Source of the DNA: Aliarcobacter trophiarum LMG 25534
Lineage (GTDB): Bacteria; Campylobacterota; Campylobacteria; Campylobacterales; Arcobacteraceae
Direction of reading: 5' to 3'
DNA length: 64,000 nucleotides
NCBI RefSeq assembly: GCF_003355515.1
Contig: NZ_CP031367.1
Location: forward strand, 558,001 to 622,000
Positions 8,951 through 18,059 of this stretch are shown in pieces; positions within the stretch are counted from its first letter, which is position 1, and each line of letters opens with the position of its first letter. The notes beneath the pieces were generated by a model. It did no database searches, had not been told where the DNA came from, and saw only the letters and a list, made by a program, of their open reading frames with translations. The position numbers and the translations under genes were made by a program.

Positions 8951-9858
8951 GATTTTAATTTAATCTCTCTAGGAACTAATCTACTTGTTGGTTTAAAATC
9001 TTTGAATTTTTTTATTATATCAATAGTAATTTCTTCAAAATTATGTTCTATTGCATATTTTGAACAAGCTACAATTAATTTATGTAAATCTCCTAAATTA
9101 CCTTGTGAAATATTATAAAGTAGTGTACATTTATCTTGTTCTGCCAAATTAGATGGTTTTTCCAATGGTAAATATTTTTCAAAAGCTTTTACAAGTCCCC
9201 TAAAAGAAGTGTCTAACTCCCATGAGTCTAGCCTTATAATATCAAATCTACTACTTAATTGAGGGTCTGTTCCTAAAATTAAAGCTGCATCTTTAATTCC
9301 TACACCTATAATTGGTATTTGAAGTTTTGTTCCAATATTCTTTAGAGCTTGAATAACATCTCTTTGTTGAGCTGGAGTACCATTTAAGAAATGATGAATT
9401 TCATCAATTATAAGTAAATTAACTTTACACTCATTCATTAGTGAAAACATCTGGTGTCTTAATTGTGCCAATGTATTATTAGGATTATGGTAGGTATAGA
9501 ATGCTTCTAATATAGCAATATATAAATCTTTTTCACTAGCTTTTGTATGAGCTGTTGCTAAAATAACTGGTCTATAAGGAATACTATAACCATTTTCATC
9601 TTCAAGTTCTTCAGAACTATATTTATTATAAAACTTATTTAAAATAGATGTTTTACCTATATTTGGTTCTCCAATTAATAATAAATTTGGCATTCTAGGT
9701 CTTTTTGGAGTTTTCATCATTTGTTCAAAAATTTGCATAAGTTCTTTTGTTCTAGGATAATCTATAAAAATTGGGCTTTCCAAATAAAATAATTTATCAT
9801 CTTTGCTTGAAAATAATATATCAATAGTCTCTTGATTTAGATGTTTATATTCTTTCAT
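8947..9858 (-). CDS. tnsC: TnsC AAA+ transposition regulator
   Basis: This AAA+ ATPase has Walker A GEPNIGKT at 63-70 and Walker B LLIIDE at 148-153, followed by HHFLNG. A later LSSRFDIIRL holds a sensor/arginine-finger region. At 303 residues it is closer to the short TniB/TnsC type than to Tn7 TnsC (555). TnsC polymerises on target DNA, receives the TniQ/selector signal and activates the TnsA-TnsB transposase. It sits nine bases after tnsB in a tight operon. Confidence 0.9.
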   Translation of the reverse strand: MKEYKHLNQETIDILFSSKDDKLFYLESPIFIDYPRTKELMQIFEQMMKTPKRPRMPNLLLIGEPNIGKTSILNKFYNKYSSEELEDENGYSIPYRPVILATAHTKASEKDLYIAILEAFYTYHNPNNTLAQLRHQMFSLMNECKVNLLIIDEIHHFLNGTPAQQRDVIQALKNIGTKLQIPIIGVGIKDAALILGTDPQLSSRFDIIRLDSWELDTSFRGLVKAFEKYLPLEKPSNLAEQDKCTLLYNISQGNLGDLHKLIVACSKYAIEHNFEEITIDIIKKFKDFKPTSRLVPREIKLKS

Positions 9859-9867
9859 TGCTTCTCC

Positions 9868-11763
9868 TTAGAAATCTGGAATATCATCTTCCCAAAAACT
9901 TTCATTTTTAGAAAAATTATTCTCTGTCTGTTTGATATTAATACTAGTATTCTGATTTATTCTTTGCTCTTGTTCTTTTAATTCAATATTTTTATTTTTT
10001 AATCTTTGACTATCTCTTCTTGCCTTTTTGCTACTTTTTACAGATTGTTCTATTTGTTTATGTAGCTCTTCTCTTGCTTCTAAAATTGCATCTTGATTTA
10101 CTCTTTTTAACCCTTTATTCTTTAATTCTGTTTTTATTAAATCAAATTCCCAAGCAGTCATAGATGGCATATTCTGATTTGCAACATTTATTTTAAAATA
10201 CTCTTGTGTAGTTTCTTCGTAAAACCAAATATAACTAATATCCCTAGGGTCTCTTTTAAATATAAATTGTTTTTTCTTACCATTTTCCATTTGATTTATC
10301 TTTGTTCTTAATACATGGTCATAATAATTTAAACCTTCAATATTAACACCATTTTTTTGTATAGTTCTTTCATAAATTGGTAAAAAATCTAAAATAATAC
10401 TACTATTATTGCTTGGTTTTTGAATAAATCCTATTCCAGACTCATCTGCAAATAGACCTTCTTCCCATTGTTGTTCTGGTGATAGAGAAAGGCTACTGTG
10501 AATTCTTTTGTGATATATTTTAGTTATAAATGTAAGTATCCATTTCTCAAATTCAGAAAATGTCATACTAGCATTTGCATCAGAATTGTATTCTCCTCTT
10601 TGTTTTATATTTGAGAAAGTAGTACCTGGTAAATTATGAATTTCATGCATTAAAGTTCCTATTACTCTTTCAATGTGTCCACCAAAATTTGCTCTTCCTA
10701 CAGGTCTAAATTCTATATTAATTCCATGTGCTAAACCAGCTCTTTTGACTGCATCTGCCCTAAAATCTGCACCATTATCAACATGAATTGTCTCTGGATA
10801 ACCCCAAACATTCCAATTTGAGTTAATATCAAATTTACTTAATAATAAATCTTTAGGTAAAATAGCATTTGATACACACATTCCAACAGATGTCACACTA
10901 GGTGCATTCATTGATAAATAATAACCAACTATCATTCTACTATAAATGTCAATTGCAAGAGTAATCCAAGGTCTTCCTATAGGTAGTCTATGTTCATCAT
11001 CAACTAAAATAATATCACAAGGAGTGTGGTCTATTTCAATAAGTTGTAAAGGGTAATCTGCTTCAAATTTATTTGGAGCAGGTTCATATTTAGTTTTAGC
11101 TAAACCTCTACTTCCATGTTTTAATAATTTTTCATATTCTGATACTTCATTTATTCTATTTCTAATAGTATTTGAATGAGGAGCTACAATATTTAATCTT
11201 TTACATTCTGATAAAACTTTATTTACAACTGATTGAATTGATGGTTTTTGGATTGTAAGATAGTAGTTTTCTATGATTTTTCTTATTATTATTTCAATTT
11301 CAGAATCTAATCTTTTAGAACCTTTTCTTACTCCAACTTTGTTTGAAATAAGACCTAGAATTGTTCCTGTTGATTTGTATTTCTCTTGCCACCTATATAA
11401 TGTTGTAAAATGTATGCCTAAGTTTTTTGAGTATTGAACAGCTTCTTGCCTTGATAGTTTTTTTTCCAAAAGAGGTAAGATTGCTTTATATCTTCTTTGA
11501 GCTTCTAAATATTCTTCATCTTCAATATTATTTATGTCTTTTGATATTGATTCAGCATTTATATTTTTATCTGATTCAATTGAGGATAAATCTTTAATTG
11601 GTAAAAGTTCAGCTTTTTTAGTCTTTGTATTTGTACCAACAACTTCGTCAAAATTTAGAATTTGAGTAATTTTATAAACAGACTTTTTATATTGAACATA
11701 AGAATTTGGTTTTATATCGATTCTGCTTCTGTCTAGTTTTATACTAGTTTCTTTATTTAACAT
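9868..11763 (-). CDS. tnsB: TnsB DDE transposase
   Basis: The 631-residue Mu/TnsB-type transposase has the DDE triad D245 (LIEIDHT), D329 (TIHVDNGADF) and E365 (GGHIERVIGT). N-terminal helix-turn-helix segments (about 105-130 and 170-205) would bind the end repeats, and a Mu-type C-terminal beta domain follows. It joins the transposon 3' ends to the target. It starts at ATG 11763, one base after the tnsA stop, with GGAG inside the end of tnsA. Its charged tail (residues 570-631) is where relatives contact TnsC. Confidence 0.93.
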   Translation of the reverse strand: MLNKETSIKLDRSRIDIKPNSYVQYKKSVYKITQILNFDEVVGTNTKTKKAELLPIKDLSSIESDKNINAESISKDINNIEDEEYLEAQRRYKAILPLLEKKLSRQEAVQYSKNLGIHFTTLYRWQEKYKSTGTILGLISNKVGVRKGSKRLDSEIEIIIRKIIENYYLTIQKPSIQSVVNKVLSECKRLNIVAPHSNTIRNRINEVSEYEKLLKHGSRGLAKTKYEPAPNKFEADYPLQLIEIDHTPCDIILVDDEHRLPIGRPWITLAIDIYSRMIVGYYLSMNAPSVTSVGMCVSNAILPKDLLLSKFDINSNWNVWGYPETIHVDNGADFRADAVKRAGLAHGINIEFRPVGRANFGGHIERVIGTLMHEIHNLPGTTFSNIKQRGEYNSDANASMTFSEFEKWILTFITKIYHKRIHSSLSLSPEQQWEEGLFADESGIGFIQKPSNNSSIILDFLPIYERTIQKNGVNIEGLNYYDHVLRTKINQMENGKKKQFIFKRDPRDISYIWFYEETTQEYFKINVANQNMPSMTAWEFDLIKTELKNKGLKRVNQDAILEAREELHKQIEQSVKSSKKARRDSQRLKNKNIELKEQEQRINQNTSINIKQTENNFSKNESFWEDDIPDF

Positions 11764-11764
11764 A

Positions 11765-12487
11765 TTATTTCTCCTCTAAAAAATTAATATAGCTAGGATG
11801 CTCATAATTAATCCATATTTTTGTCTGAAAATCTAATCTTTGACTTATATCAGCATTTAAAATTTTATTTGCAATCAAATGGTAGATTACTCCTGTTGCC
11901 AGTTTTCTATCTAGAACTCCACCTCTAAATTTAAATACTACCAATTCATCTATTGTTGAATGACCTCCTAGTGCTTCTAAACCAATAAAAACCCATTCTT
12001 TCCACCACCATTCAGTTTCCATATTTTTATATCTATTTAATAGCTGAATTCTTTTTAAATAAGGAGTTCTAATTCTAGTTTCATCAAATATTTTGAATTT
12101 CATATCATTTGATTTTGCATATTTTGTAGCAATTTGGAATTTAGGTTTTAAAATATTCCATTTCTTTATTAATATATCTCTAGGTTTTACTTCAATCAGC
12201 AAAGGCTTTCTGCTAACGCTTGTTATATTTGTAAGTTCATTTGGGTCATTAAATAGAACTAAAAAATCAGGTGTATATGTTACTTCTCTTGAATTTTTAT
12301 TTATATATTCTATAGTGATAGGTTGTTCTGTTACATCAAAAACACTAGAGTTGAATTCTAAAATAGTTAATAAATCTCTCTCTAGTGTAGATTCAAAAGC
12401 AATGCTTTTTTCTTTTCTAAAAGCATAATGACCAGATACACTACTGTATGTGTATCCAATTTTTCTATTTTTCATAGAAATTCTCAA
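11765..12487 (-). CDS. tnsA: TnsA endonuclease
   Basis: This restriction-enzyme-fold nuclease cuts the 5' ends of the element, so transposition is cut-and-paste. The active-site set is present: E36 (FESTLERD), D74 (YTPDFLV) and E99-x-K101 (LLIEVKPRD). The C-terminal winged-helix part is seen at about 150-230. The 240-residue length is slightly below Tn7 TnsA (273). The start is TTG 12487, because AAGGAG lies 6 bases before it; the ATG at 12475 is 18 bases away from that site. The gene begins about 150 bases from the transposon end, so its promoter overlaps the putative TnsB sites. Confidence 0.9.
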   Translation of the reverse strand: MRISMKNRKIGYTYSSVSGHYAFRKEKSIAFESTLERDLLTILEFNSSVFDVTEQPITIEYINKNSREVTYTPDFLVLFNDPNELTNITSVSRKPLLIEVKPRDILIKKWNILKPKFQIATKYAKSNDMKFKIFDETRIRTPYLKRIQLLNRYKNMETEWWWKEWVFIGLEALGGHSTIDELVVFKFRGGVLDRKLATGVIYHLIANKILNADISQRLDFQTKIWINYEHPSYINFLEEK

Positions 12488-12499
12488 TTCTATCTCCTT

Positions 12500-12628
12500 A
12501 ATAAGTTTGTACTATCATTTAATATAAATTAGTAGTATTGTAGCATAAATTAATGTAAATAGTACTATTAAATATTATAAAATATTGCTCAAAATATCGA
12601 TTATATCATGCGAATAGTAGCATTATTT
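12500..12628 (-). repeat. Four putative TnsB-binding repeats at the right end
   Basis: Four 21-base direct repeats at 12500-12520, 12531-12551, 12553-12573 and 12608-12628 share the plus-strand core TNGTASYATNANNT; R1 and R2 match at about 15 of 21 places. In Tn7 the right end likewise carries four TnsB sites. The inner repeats lie just before tnsA and could allow TnsB to repress its own operon. The outermost one supplies the ATG at 12608 of the comM remnant. Confidence 0.6.
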
Positions 12629-13282
12629 ACTAGTAATGTCAGTGGAAGCTCAAATGCAAAAATGGGTGAAGTGGCTTTAAGTAATCATGGAGTTCTATTC
12701 TTTGATGAGTTGCCACACTTTCCTAGCAATATTTTAGAAGCTTTAAGAGAGCCACTTGAAGATAATAAAATATTAATTTCAAGAGTAAATAGTAAGATTT
12801 TGTATGAGACAAAATTTATTTTTGTAAGTGCTATGAATCCATGCCCTTGTGGAAATAAACTGTCAAGTATGAAAGAGTGTAGATGTAGCGATTTTGAAAT
12901 CCAAAGATATAAAAATCGACTTAGTGAGCCATTTTTAGACAGGATTGACTTATATGTTGTTATGAATGATAGTTTTAGTGATAATAAAAATGTTGTAGGC
13001 TCACAAGAACTTCATGAAAGTGTAATAAAAGCATTTCAAAGACAAAAAAATAGAGGTCAAAAGGAGTTAAATGGGAAATTAAGTGATAAGGATATAAAAA
13101 AATATTGTATTTTAGATGATGAGAGCCATGAAATACTTGAAAAAGCTAGAGTAAACTATGCATTATCATTTAGAAGTATAAATAAAGTTTTAAAAGTAGC
13201 AAGAACAATAGCAGATATAAATGAACATGAAATTATTCAAAAAGGTGATTTACTAAAAAGTTTAAATTTTAGAAAAAGATAG
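12608..13282 (+). pseudogene. comM: comM 3' fragment (transposon-interrupted Mg-chelatase-like ATPase)
   Basis: This is the C-terminal part of the YifB/ComM AAA+ family. It has the Walker B region NHGVLFFDELPHF, NSKILYETKFIFVSAMNPCPCG with its CPCG zinc motif, and FLDRIDLYV. The Walker A part is missing, lying beyond the left end of the transposon. Codons before about 12642 (MRIVALFTSNV) come from the transposon end, not from comM. ComM is a helicase used for branch migration in natural transformation, so the host should be impaired in that step unless a second copy exists. The C-terminal Mg_chelatase_C helices (SFRSINKVLKVARTIAD) are intact. Confidence 0.9.
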
Positions 13283-13359
13283 AAATTTTATAAGTTTGTT
13301 TAATAATTATTAATTAACTTTATATAAAATCGGAGAAATTTGCTTTTAAGGATAAAAAT

Positions 13360-14619
13360 ATGTCAGCATCAACACTGCAAATTATCGCAGTTACTATTTT
13401 TGTAATAGCAATTATTCACATTTTTTCAGTTAAATATTTTGAACATTTAGCACATAGAAGTGAGAAGCACTCTGGGCTTTTACATCTTCTAGGAGAGATT
13501 GAGGTTGTATTTGGTATTTGGGCTATGGTTTTAGTTATATTTATGTTTATATTTTTGGGAAAAGATGAGACCATGGAGTATGTAAATAATAGAAATTATG
13601 TAGAGACAATGTTTGTATTTGTAATTATGGTTATTGCAGCAACAAGACCTATTTTAAATACAGTATTATCCTTGGTAAAGAAAGTATCAAATATTTTACC
13701 ACTCAAAGGAGCTACTGCCTTTTATTTTGTTGTAATGTTTTTAGTTCCTCTTTTGGGTTCTTTAATCACAGAACCAGCTGCTATGACACTTGCAGCTCTT
13801 ATTTTAAGTGATAAACTTTTTTCTCAAGGTATTTCAAATAAGTTAAAATATGTAACATTAGGAACTTTATTTATAAATATCTCTGTAGGTGGAACCTTGA
13901 CAAATTTTGCAGCACCTCCTATACTTATGGTTGCAAAAACTTGGGAGTGGGATACTCTTTTTATGTTTACAACTTTTGGTTGGAAGGCTATGATTATTAC
14001 ATTTATTAATACAATATTGATTATAGTTCTATTTTATAAAGAGCTTTCAAGTATAAATATAAGAACAACAGTTAGTGATAGAGAGAGAATACCATATATT
14101 ATAGTATTGGTTCACTTTGTATTCCTTTTCTTAGTAGTATATTTTGGGCACTATCCAGCATTTTTTATGAGTATATTTTTGTTGTTTTTAGGAGTTACTT
14201 ACGCTTATCAACAATATCAAGATAGATTGATGCTTCGAGAGGGTCTTTTAGTTGCATTTTTCTTAGGTGGTTTGGTAATATTAGGTGGTCAGCAAGAGTG
14301 GTGGCTAAAAGATATTATCTCAAATATGAGTAACACAGAAGCATTTTTAGGAGCTGTAACATTAGGAGCATTTACAGATAATGCTGCTATTACATATTTA
14401 GGTTCTTTGGTTTTAGGTTTGAGTGAAGAGTTTAAGTATTATTTGGTTGCCGGAGCAGTTACTGGCGGGGGATTGACTATTATTGCAAATGCACCAAATC
14501 CAGCTGGTGCTGCTATTCTTAAAAGTCATTTTCCAGATAATTCAATAGACCCTAGGTTTTTAGCATTAGGAGCAATAGTTCCTACACTTATTGCTAGTTT
14601 ATGTTTTATATATTTATAA
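13360..14619 (+). CDS. Putative Na+/H+ antiporter (PF07399 type)
   Basis: The polytopic inner-membrane protein has about eleven hydrophobic segments over 419 residues. The pattern matches the 'putative Na+/H+ antiporter' family: a conserved SLITEPAAMTLAALIL loop, a glycine-rich INISVGGTLTNFAAPP segment and a second repeat with FTDNAAITYLGSL, ending in NAPNPAGAAIL. The paired acidic/asparagine re-entrant loops resemble those of ArsB/NhaD-type transporters. Substrate is not proven. A TATATAAAAT box just before 13331 and AAGGA 9 bases before ATG give it its own promoter, separate from the broken comM. Confidence 0.75.
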   Translation: MSASTLQIIAVTIFVIAIIHIFSVKYFEHLAHRSEKHSGLLHLLGEIEVVFGIWAMVLVIFMFIFLGKDETMEYVNNRNYVETMFVFVIMVIAATRPILNTVLSLVKKVSNILPLKGATAFYFVVMFLVPLLGSLITEPAAMTLAALILSDKLFSQGISNKLKYVTLGTLFINISVGGTLTNFAAPPILMVAKTWEWDTLFMFTTFGWKAMIITFINTILIIVLFYKELSSINIRTTVSDRERIPYIIVLVHFVFLFLVVYFGHYPAFFMSIFLLFLGVTYAYQQYQDRLMLREGLLVAFFLGGLVILGGQQEWWLKDIISNMSNTEAFLGAVTLGAFTDNAAITYLGSLVLGLSEEFKYYLVAGAVTGGGLTIIANAPNPAGAAILKSHFPDNSIDPRFLALGAIVPTLIASLCFIYL

Positions 14620-14631
14620 GGATAAAGAGAG

Positions 14632-15120
14632 ATGGTTTGTAATTTTGCAAAATTTGCAAGGACAAATAAGAGTTTGATAGTTTTTTCAAACTCTTTTGAT
14701 CATATTGAGGTTTTTAAAAAATTTTATAAAGAGCAGGTAAAACCAAATGAGTTTGGTTTTATAAAAATAAATGGTGATAGAATTTGTCTTTTGCATGAAG
14801 ATTTGAAATGCGATTTAATACAAGGTAAAACTACAGAAGAACTAAGAGAAAAACTTTTGGACTCTTTTGTTACAGAGTCTAGGTATATTATTACCTCTTC
14901 CAAGTTTATTATTTTTCCAAAAAAATTTAGTTTTAGAAGAGTTGCAAATAGAATTTTTACAGATTATATTATTCAAGGAGCTGGTGAGATTACACTAGAA
15001 AAAAGGGATAATGAGATTTTTGTTAAATGTTTTGGAGAGTCAAAGAAACTAAAAATAAAATCGAGGCAGATAGATGCTTTGATTATAAAAGATGAGCTTG
15101 AAGCTGAGTTTAACTCTTAA
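14632..15120 (+). CDS. Conserved hypothetical protein, 162 residues
   Basis: Family not recognised. It is a soluble, basic protein with alternating strands and helices; KFIIFPKKFSFRRVANRIF in the middle is strongly basic and could bind nucleic acid or an acidic partner. It starts 12 bases after the antiporter, with GGATAAAGAGAG before the ATG, so the two are probably co-transcribed. Its stop overlaps by 4 bases the stop of a small convergent gene. Confidence 0.6.
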   Translation: MVCNFAKFARTNKSLIVFSNSFDHIEVFKKFYKEQVKPNEFGFIKINGDRICLLHEDLKCDLIQGKTTEELREKLLDSFVTESRYIITSSKFIIFPKKFSFRRVANRIFTDYIIQGAGEITLEKRDNEIFVKCFGESKKLKIKSRQIDALIIKDELEAEFNS

Positions 15121-15374
15121 AACTCATCTTCATCATCGCTTTCGCTATCAAAACAGTAGATACACTCTTCATCAAAAAATGAGTATTCATCATAACAATA
15201 AAACTTTTCACAACTGTCACATTTAAAACAGTCATACTCTTTTGCTAATTTTTGTTCTAGCTCTTCAGCACTAAAATTTGAATTTCCTACAAAATCATCA
15301 AAGATTTTATATACATTTTTATTCTCATCATTTTTTAGCTCTTTTGCTAGATCTTCCAAAGTGTCTATAGACAT
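15117..15374 (-). CDS. Small acidic protein with CxxC zinc-binding motifs
   Basis: The 85-residue protein is very acidic. The N-terminal half is helical. The C-terminal half has CFKCDSC, a further cysteine (FYC) and ECIYC, enough ligands for one zinc ion, and ends in SESDDEDEF. It is too small to be an enzyme. Function unknown; an adaptor or antitoxin-like role is only a guess. It is divergent from thiI, sharing the 86-base gap that holds the thiI promoter. Confidence 0.55.
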   Translation of the reverse strand: MSIDTLEDLAKELKNDENKNVYKIFDDFVGNSNFSAEELEQKLAKEYDCFKCDSCEKFYCYDEYSFFDEECIYCFDSESDDEDEF

Positions 15375-15423
15375 AAATTCGCCTTTTTAAATAAAGTAAA
15401 AGCTATATTATCTCAAAAAATGG

Positions 15424-15429
15424 TATAAT
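15424..15429 (+). promoter_or_regulatory. -10 box of thiI promoter
   Basis: TATAAT preceded by TGG, 32 bases before the thiI ATG, with AT-rich sequence upstream as usual for sigma-70 promoters of Campylobacterota. Confidence 0.5.
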
Positions 15430-15460
15430 CCCAACTTAAAAAAACATAGGCAAGCAGTTA

Positions 15461-16918
15461 ATGATAGAAAAAGAGATAGAAACACAAAAATTTATAGTTA
15501 AATATTTTACAGAAATTATGATTAAAGGGGATAGAGCAAAAAAACAGATGCTTAATCAACTTCTAATGAATTTACAAAAAATTTCAAAAGAGATTTCAGA
15601 TGAGATAGTTTTAAAAAAGTTTTTTGATAAAATTGAGCTAGTTACACCTTTAAAGTATGCAGCAAGTTTAAAAGAGAAGCTTTTACAAACTTCTGGAATA
15701 GATCAAGTTTTAGAAGCTATACAGATAAATGAAATGGATAGTTTAGATAAGATAAAAGTTGAAGTAAACAGATATATGGCTAATACAATAATAGACAAAA
15801 CATTTGTTGTACGGGCAAAAAGAGTGGGAACTCAAGATTTTAAATCTATTGATATTGAGCAAACTGTTGGTGGCTATATGTTAGCACACAACAATACAAG
15901 AGGTGTTGATTTAAGGAATGCTGAAGTTACTATAAAACTTGAATTAGAACACAATAAATTAAATATTATTACGGAAAAATATAAAGGATTAGGTGGGTTT
16001 CCTTTAGGAGCTCAAGGTGAAATTTTATCTTTGATGTCAGGTGGATTTGACTCAACTGTTGCTTCATATTTATCTATTAAAAGAGGATTGAAAACACACT
16101 TTGTATTTTTTAATCTAGGTGGAATTGCTCATGAAATAGGAGTTAAGCAAGTATCATGGTATCTTTGGAATAAATTTGCTTCTTCTCACAGAGTCTCATT
16201 TATTACTATTCCTTTTGAAGATGTTGTAGGGCAAATTTTTAAAGATATAAGTCCTTCATATATGGGAGTTATGCTAAAAAGACTTATGATAAAAGCTGCA
16301 CAAGAAGTAGCAAAAAATATGAGTATAGATGCAATAATAACAGGTGAGAGTGTAGCTCAAGTTTCAAGCCAAACCTTAAGAAACCTAAGTTTAATAGATA
16401 GTGCTAGTGATATGTTGATTTTAAGACCTTTAGCATTTATGAGTAAACCAGAGATTATAGATATTGCAACAAAAATTGGTACAAAGAAATTTGCAGAAGC
16501 AATGCCTGAGTATTGTGGAGTAATATCTCAAAATCCAGTAACTCATGGTAGTTTTGATAGGGTAGAAAAAGAGGCAAAGAAGTTTGATTATACGGTTTTG
16601 GATATTGCTATAAAAAATGCAAAAATCAAAAATATCGATGAGGTCTTAGATGATGTTTGTGAAGTTGGAAGTTTGGAAGTTGTATCTAGTGTTGGTGAAA
16701 ATGAGATAATAATTGATATAAGACAGAGTGAAGATAGTTTTAATCATCAAACAAATGTACTTAAAATACCATTTTATAATCTAAAAAAAGAGTTTAAAAA
16801 ACTTGATAATTCAAAAACATATCTTTTATATTGTGATAAAGGAGTTTTAAGCCAACTTCATGGACAATATTTAAAAGATGAAGAGAAATATACAAATATT
16901 AAGGTTTTTAGACCTTAA
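15461..16918 (+). CDS. thiI: tRNA 4-thiouridine sulfurtransferase ThiI
   Basis: The full-length ThiI (485 residues) has an N-terminal ferredoxin-like and THUMP region (about 60-170), then the PP-loop ATP site SGGFDS at 193-198. The PEYCGVISQNP block carries the disulfide cysteine, and a C-terminal rhodanese domain has C458 in YLLYCDKG. With rhodanese present it is the long type, able to make s4U8 in tRNA and to pass sulfur to thiamine thiazole synthesis, as in E. coli. It stands alone with its own promoter and faces xth, with only 13 bases between the stops. Confidence 0.95.
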   Translation: MIEKEIETQKFIVKYFTEIMIKGDRAKKQMLNQLLMNLQKISKEISDEIVLKKFFDKIELVTPLKYAASLKEKLLQTSGIDQVLEAIQINEMDSLDKIKVEVNRYMANTIIDKTFVVRAKRVGTQDFKSIDIEQTVGGYMLAHNNTRGVDLRNAEVTIKLELEHNKLNIITEKYKGLGGFPLGAQGEILSLMSGGFDSTVASYLSIKRGLKTHFVFFNLGGIAHEIGVKQVSWYLWNKFASSHRVSFITIPFEDVVGQIFKDISPSYMGVMLKRLMIKAAQEVAKNMSIDAIITGESVAQVSSQTLRNLSLIDSASDMLILRPLAFMSKPEIIDIATKIGTKKFAEAMPEYCGVISQNPVTHGSFDRVEKEAKKFDYTVLDIAIKNAKIKNIDEVLDDVCEVGSLEVVSSVGENEIIIDIRQSEDSFNHQTNVLKIPFYNLKKEFKKLDNSKTYLLYCDKGVLSQLHGQYLKDEEKYTNIKVFRP

Positions 16919-16931
16919 TATTTATAAAATT

Positions 16932-17720
16932 TTAAATCTCAATCTCAAGAGCAATAGGGCAGTGGTCACTTCCCATAATATCATCTAAAATATAGGCATC
17001 TTTTACAAAATCTTTTAAATCAGAACTCACATAAAAGTAGTCAATTCTCCAGCCAACATTATTTTGCCTAGCATTTGCCCTATAACTCCACCAAGAGTAT
17101 TTATCTTTTAAGTCACCATTTACTAATCTAAAAGTATCAATATATCCATGGTTTAAAAATTTTGTTATCCAATCTCTCTCTATTTTTAAAAAACCACTTG
17201 TATTTTCATTTGCTTTTGGTCTTGCTATATCAATTTCTTCGTGAGCTGTGTTTACATCGCCACAAACAATTATTGATTTTCCATCTTTTTTTAACTTTTC
17301 ACAATGCTCTAAAAATCTATCGTAAAACTCCATTTTATAATCAAGTCGCTCTTGGCTACTTTGGCCATTTGGAAAATAGACATTAAAAAAAGCTATATTT
17401 TTATCTTTTAAGCTAAAATGAATTTCATTTATTCGACCTTCATCTAAAATATCTACACTAGGACAGTTGCACTCAAAATCGACTACAATATCAGAAAATA
17501 GTGCTGTTCCACTTCTCCCTTTTATAGCTGATTGACTAGCCATTTTAAAGCTAAACTCTTTTTCAAATATAGATTTAGGTATTTGGTCTTTTTGTGATTT
17601 TGTTTCTTGAATTCCTAGTAAATCAATATCTATGTTATCTATCCATTTTAGAGCCTCTTTTTTATCAACTGCTCTTATTCCATTTACATTCCATGAGATA
17701 AATTTATATCTTTTTGTCAT
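16932..17720 (-). CDS. xth: Exodeoxyribonuclease III
   Basis: The 262-residue EEP-family nuclease has all the usual blocks: SWNVNGIRA with the metal-site Asn, GIQETK with the catalytic Glu, NVYFPNG, VCGDVNTAHEEID with the Asp/Asn pair, WRIDYFYVS and GSDHCPI with the Asp/His dyad. It is an AP endonuclease and 3'-5' exonuclease of base excision repair, acting in the cytoplasm. Its ATG overlaps the stop of the small secreted-protein gene (TAATG). Confidence 0.95.
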   Translation of the reverse strand: MTKRYKFISWNVNGIRAVDKKEALKWIDNIDIDLLGIQETKSQKDQIPKSIFEKEFSFKMASQSAIKGRSGTALFSDIVVDFECNCPSVDILDEGRINEIHFSLKDKNIAFFNVYFPNGQSSQERLDYKMEFYDRFLEHCEKLKKDGKSIIVCGDVNTAHEEIDIARPKANENTSGFLKIERDWITKFLNHGYIDTFRLVNGDLKDKYSWWSYRANARQNNVGWRIDYFYVSSDLKDFVKDAYILDDIMGSDHCPIALEIEI

Positions 17721-17965
17721 TATCTATTATCTTCCTTTCTCTCTTTTTTTATTAAATTGTCTGGCTCTTTAGGTTTATTTGGTAAAGCAGGTTTTATAAC
17801 TCCTATTTTGTTTAAGTCTTTATTTGATAGGCTATTTTTCTCATCTAAAAGTTTTTGCTCTTTTCCACCATGCATATCTATTTTGCCACTATTGTTTTGA
17901 TTATATATAGAGTTTGCAAACAAAAAATTTGATAAAAAAATTGTAGTAATAAGTAAAAATTTCAT
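17720..17965 (-). CDS. Small exported protein of unknown function
   Basis: From the ATG at 17965 (AGGAAAG just before it) the protein has 81 residues; the longer frame to 18007 has no ribosome site. A signal peptide is clear (MKFLLITTIFLSNFLFANS). The mature part is hydrophilic, with lysine, asparagine and proline (NKIGVIKPALPNKPKEP). It is translationally coupled to xth. Function unknown. Confidence 0.6.
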   Translation of the reverse strand: MKFLLITTIFLSNFLFANSIYNQNNSGKIDMHGGKEQKLLDEKNSLSNKDLNKIGVIKPALPNKPKEPDNLIKKERKEDNR

Positions 17966-18059
17966 ATTCTTTCCTTTATTTAAAGCTAAAGTATAACTAT
18001 ATTTCAATAATAAAGCGATAATTTGATATTTTACACAATCTTTTTATTTGAGGAAATAT

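Larger units (their letters stand above)
1..12641. mobile_element. Tn7-like transposon (Tn6022 type) inserted in comM, right part
   Basis: The right end lies between the TnsB-like repeat ending at 12628 and the comM-coded SGSS(N)AKMGE segment, near 12641. The complementary strand there reads TGACATTACTAG as a possible tip. The left end and the comM 5' fragment are before base 1, so the element is longer than 12.6 kb. Contents: the tnsABC-tniQ-tnsF operon with an sce7726 gene, and defence-like cargo. The exact tip and target duplication could not be confirmed with one end in view. Confidence 0.8.

Noticed and set aside
12093-12428. 111-codon plus-strand frame opposite tnsA
   Set aside because: It lies entirely within tnsA and has no ribosome site or family resemblance.
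12500-12628. CRISPR-like repeats at the transposon end
   Set aside because: The repeats are degenerate, unevenly spaced (31, 22 and 55 bases) and fit TnsB sites; no cas genes are present.
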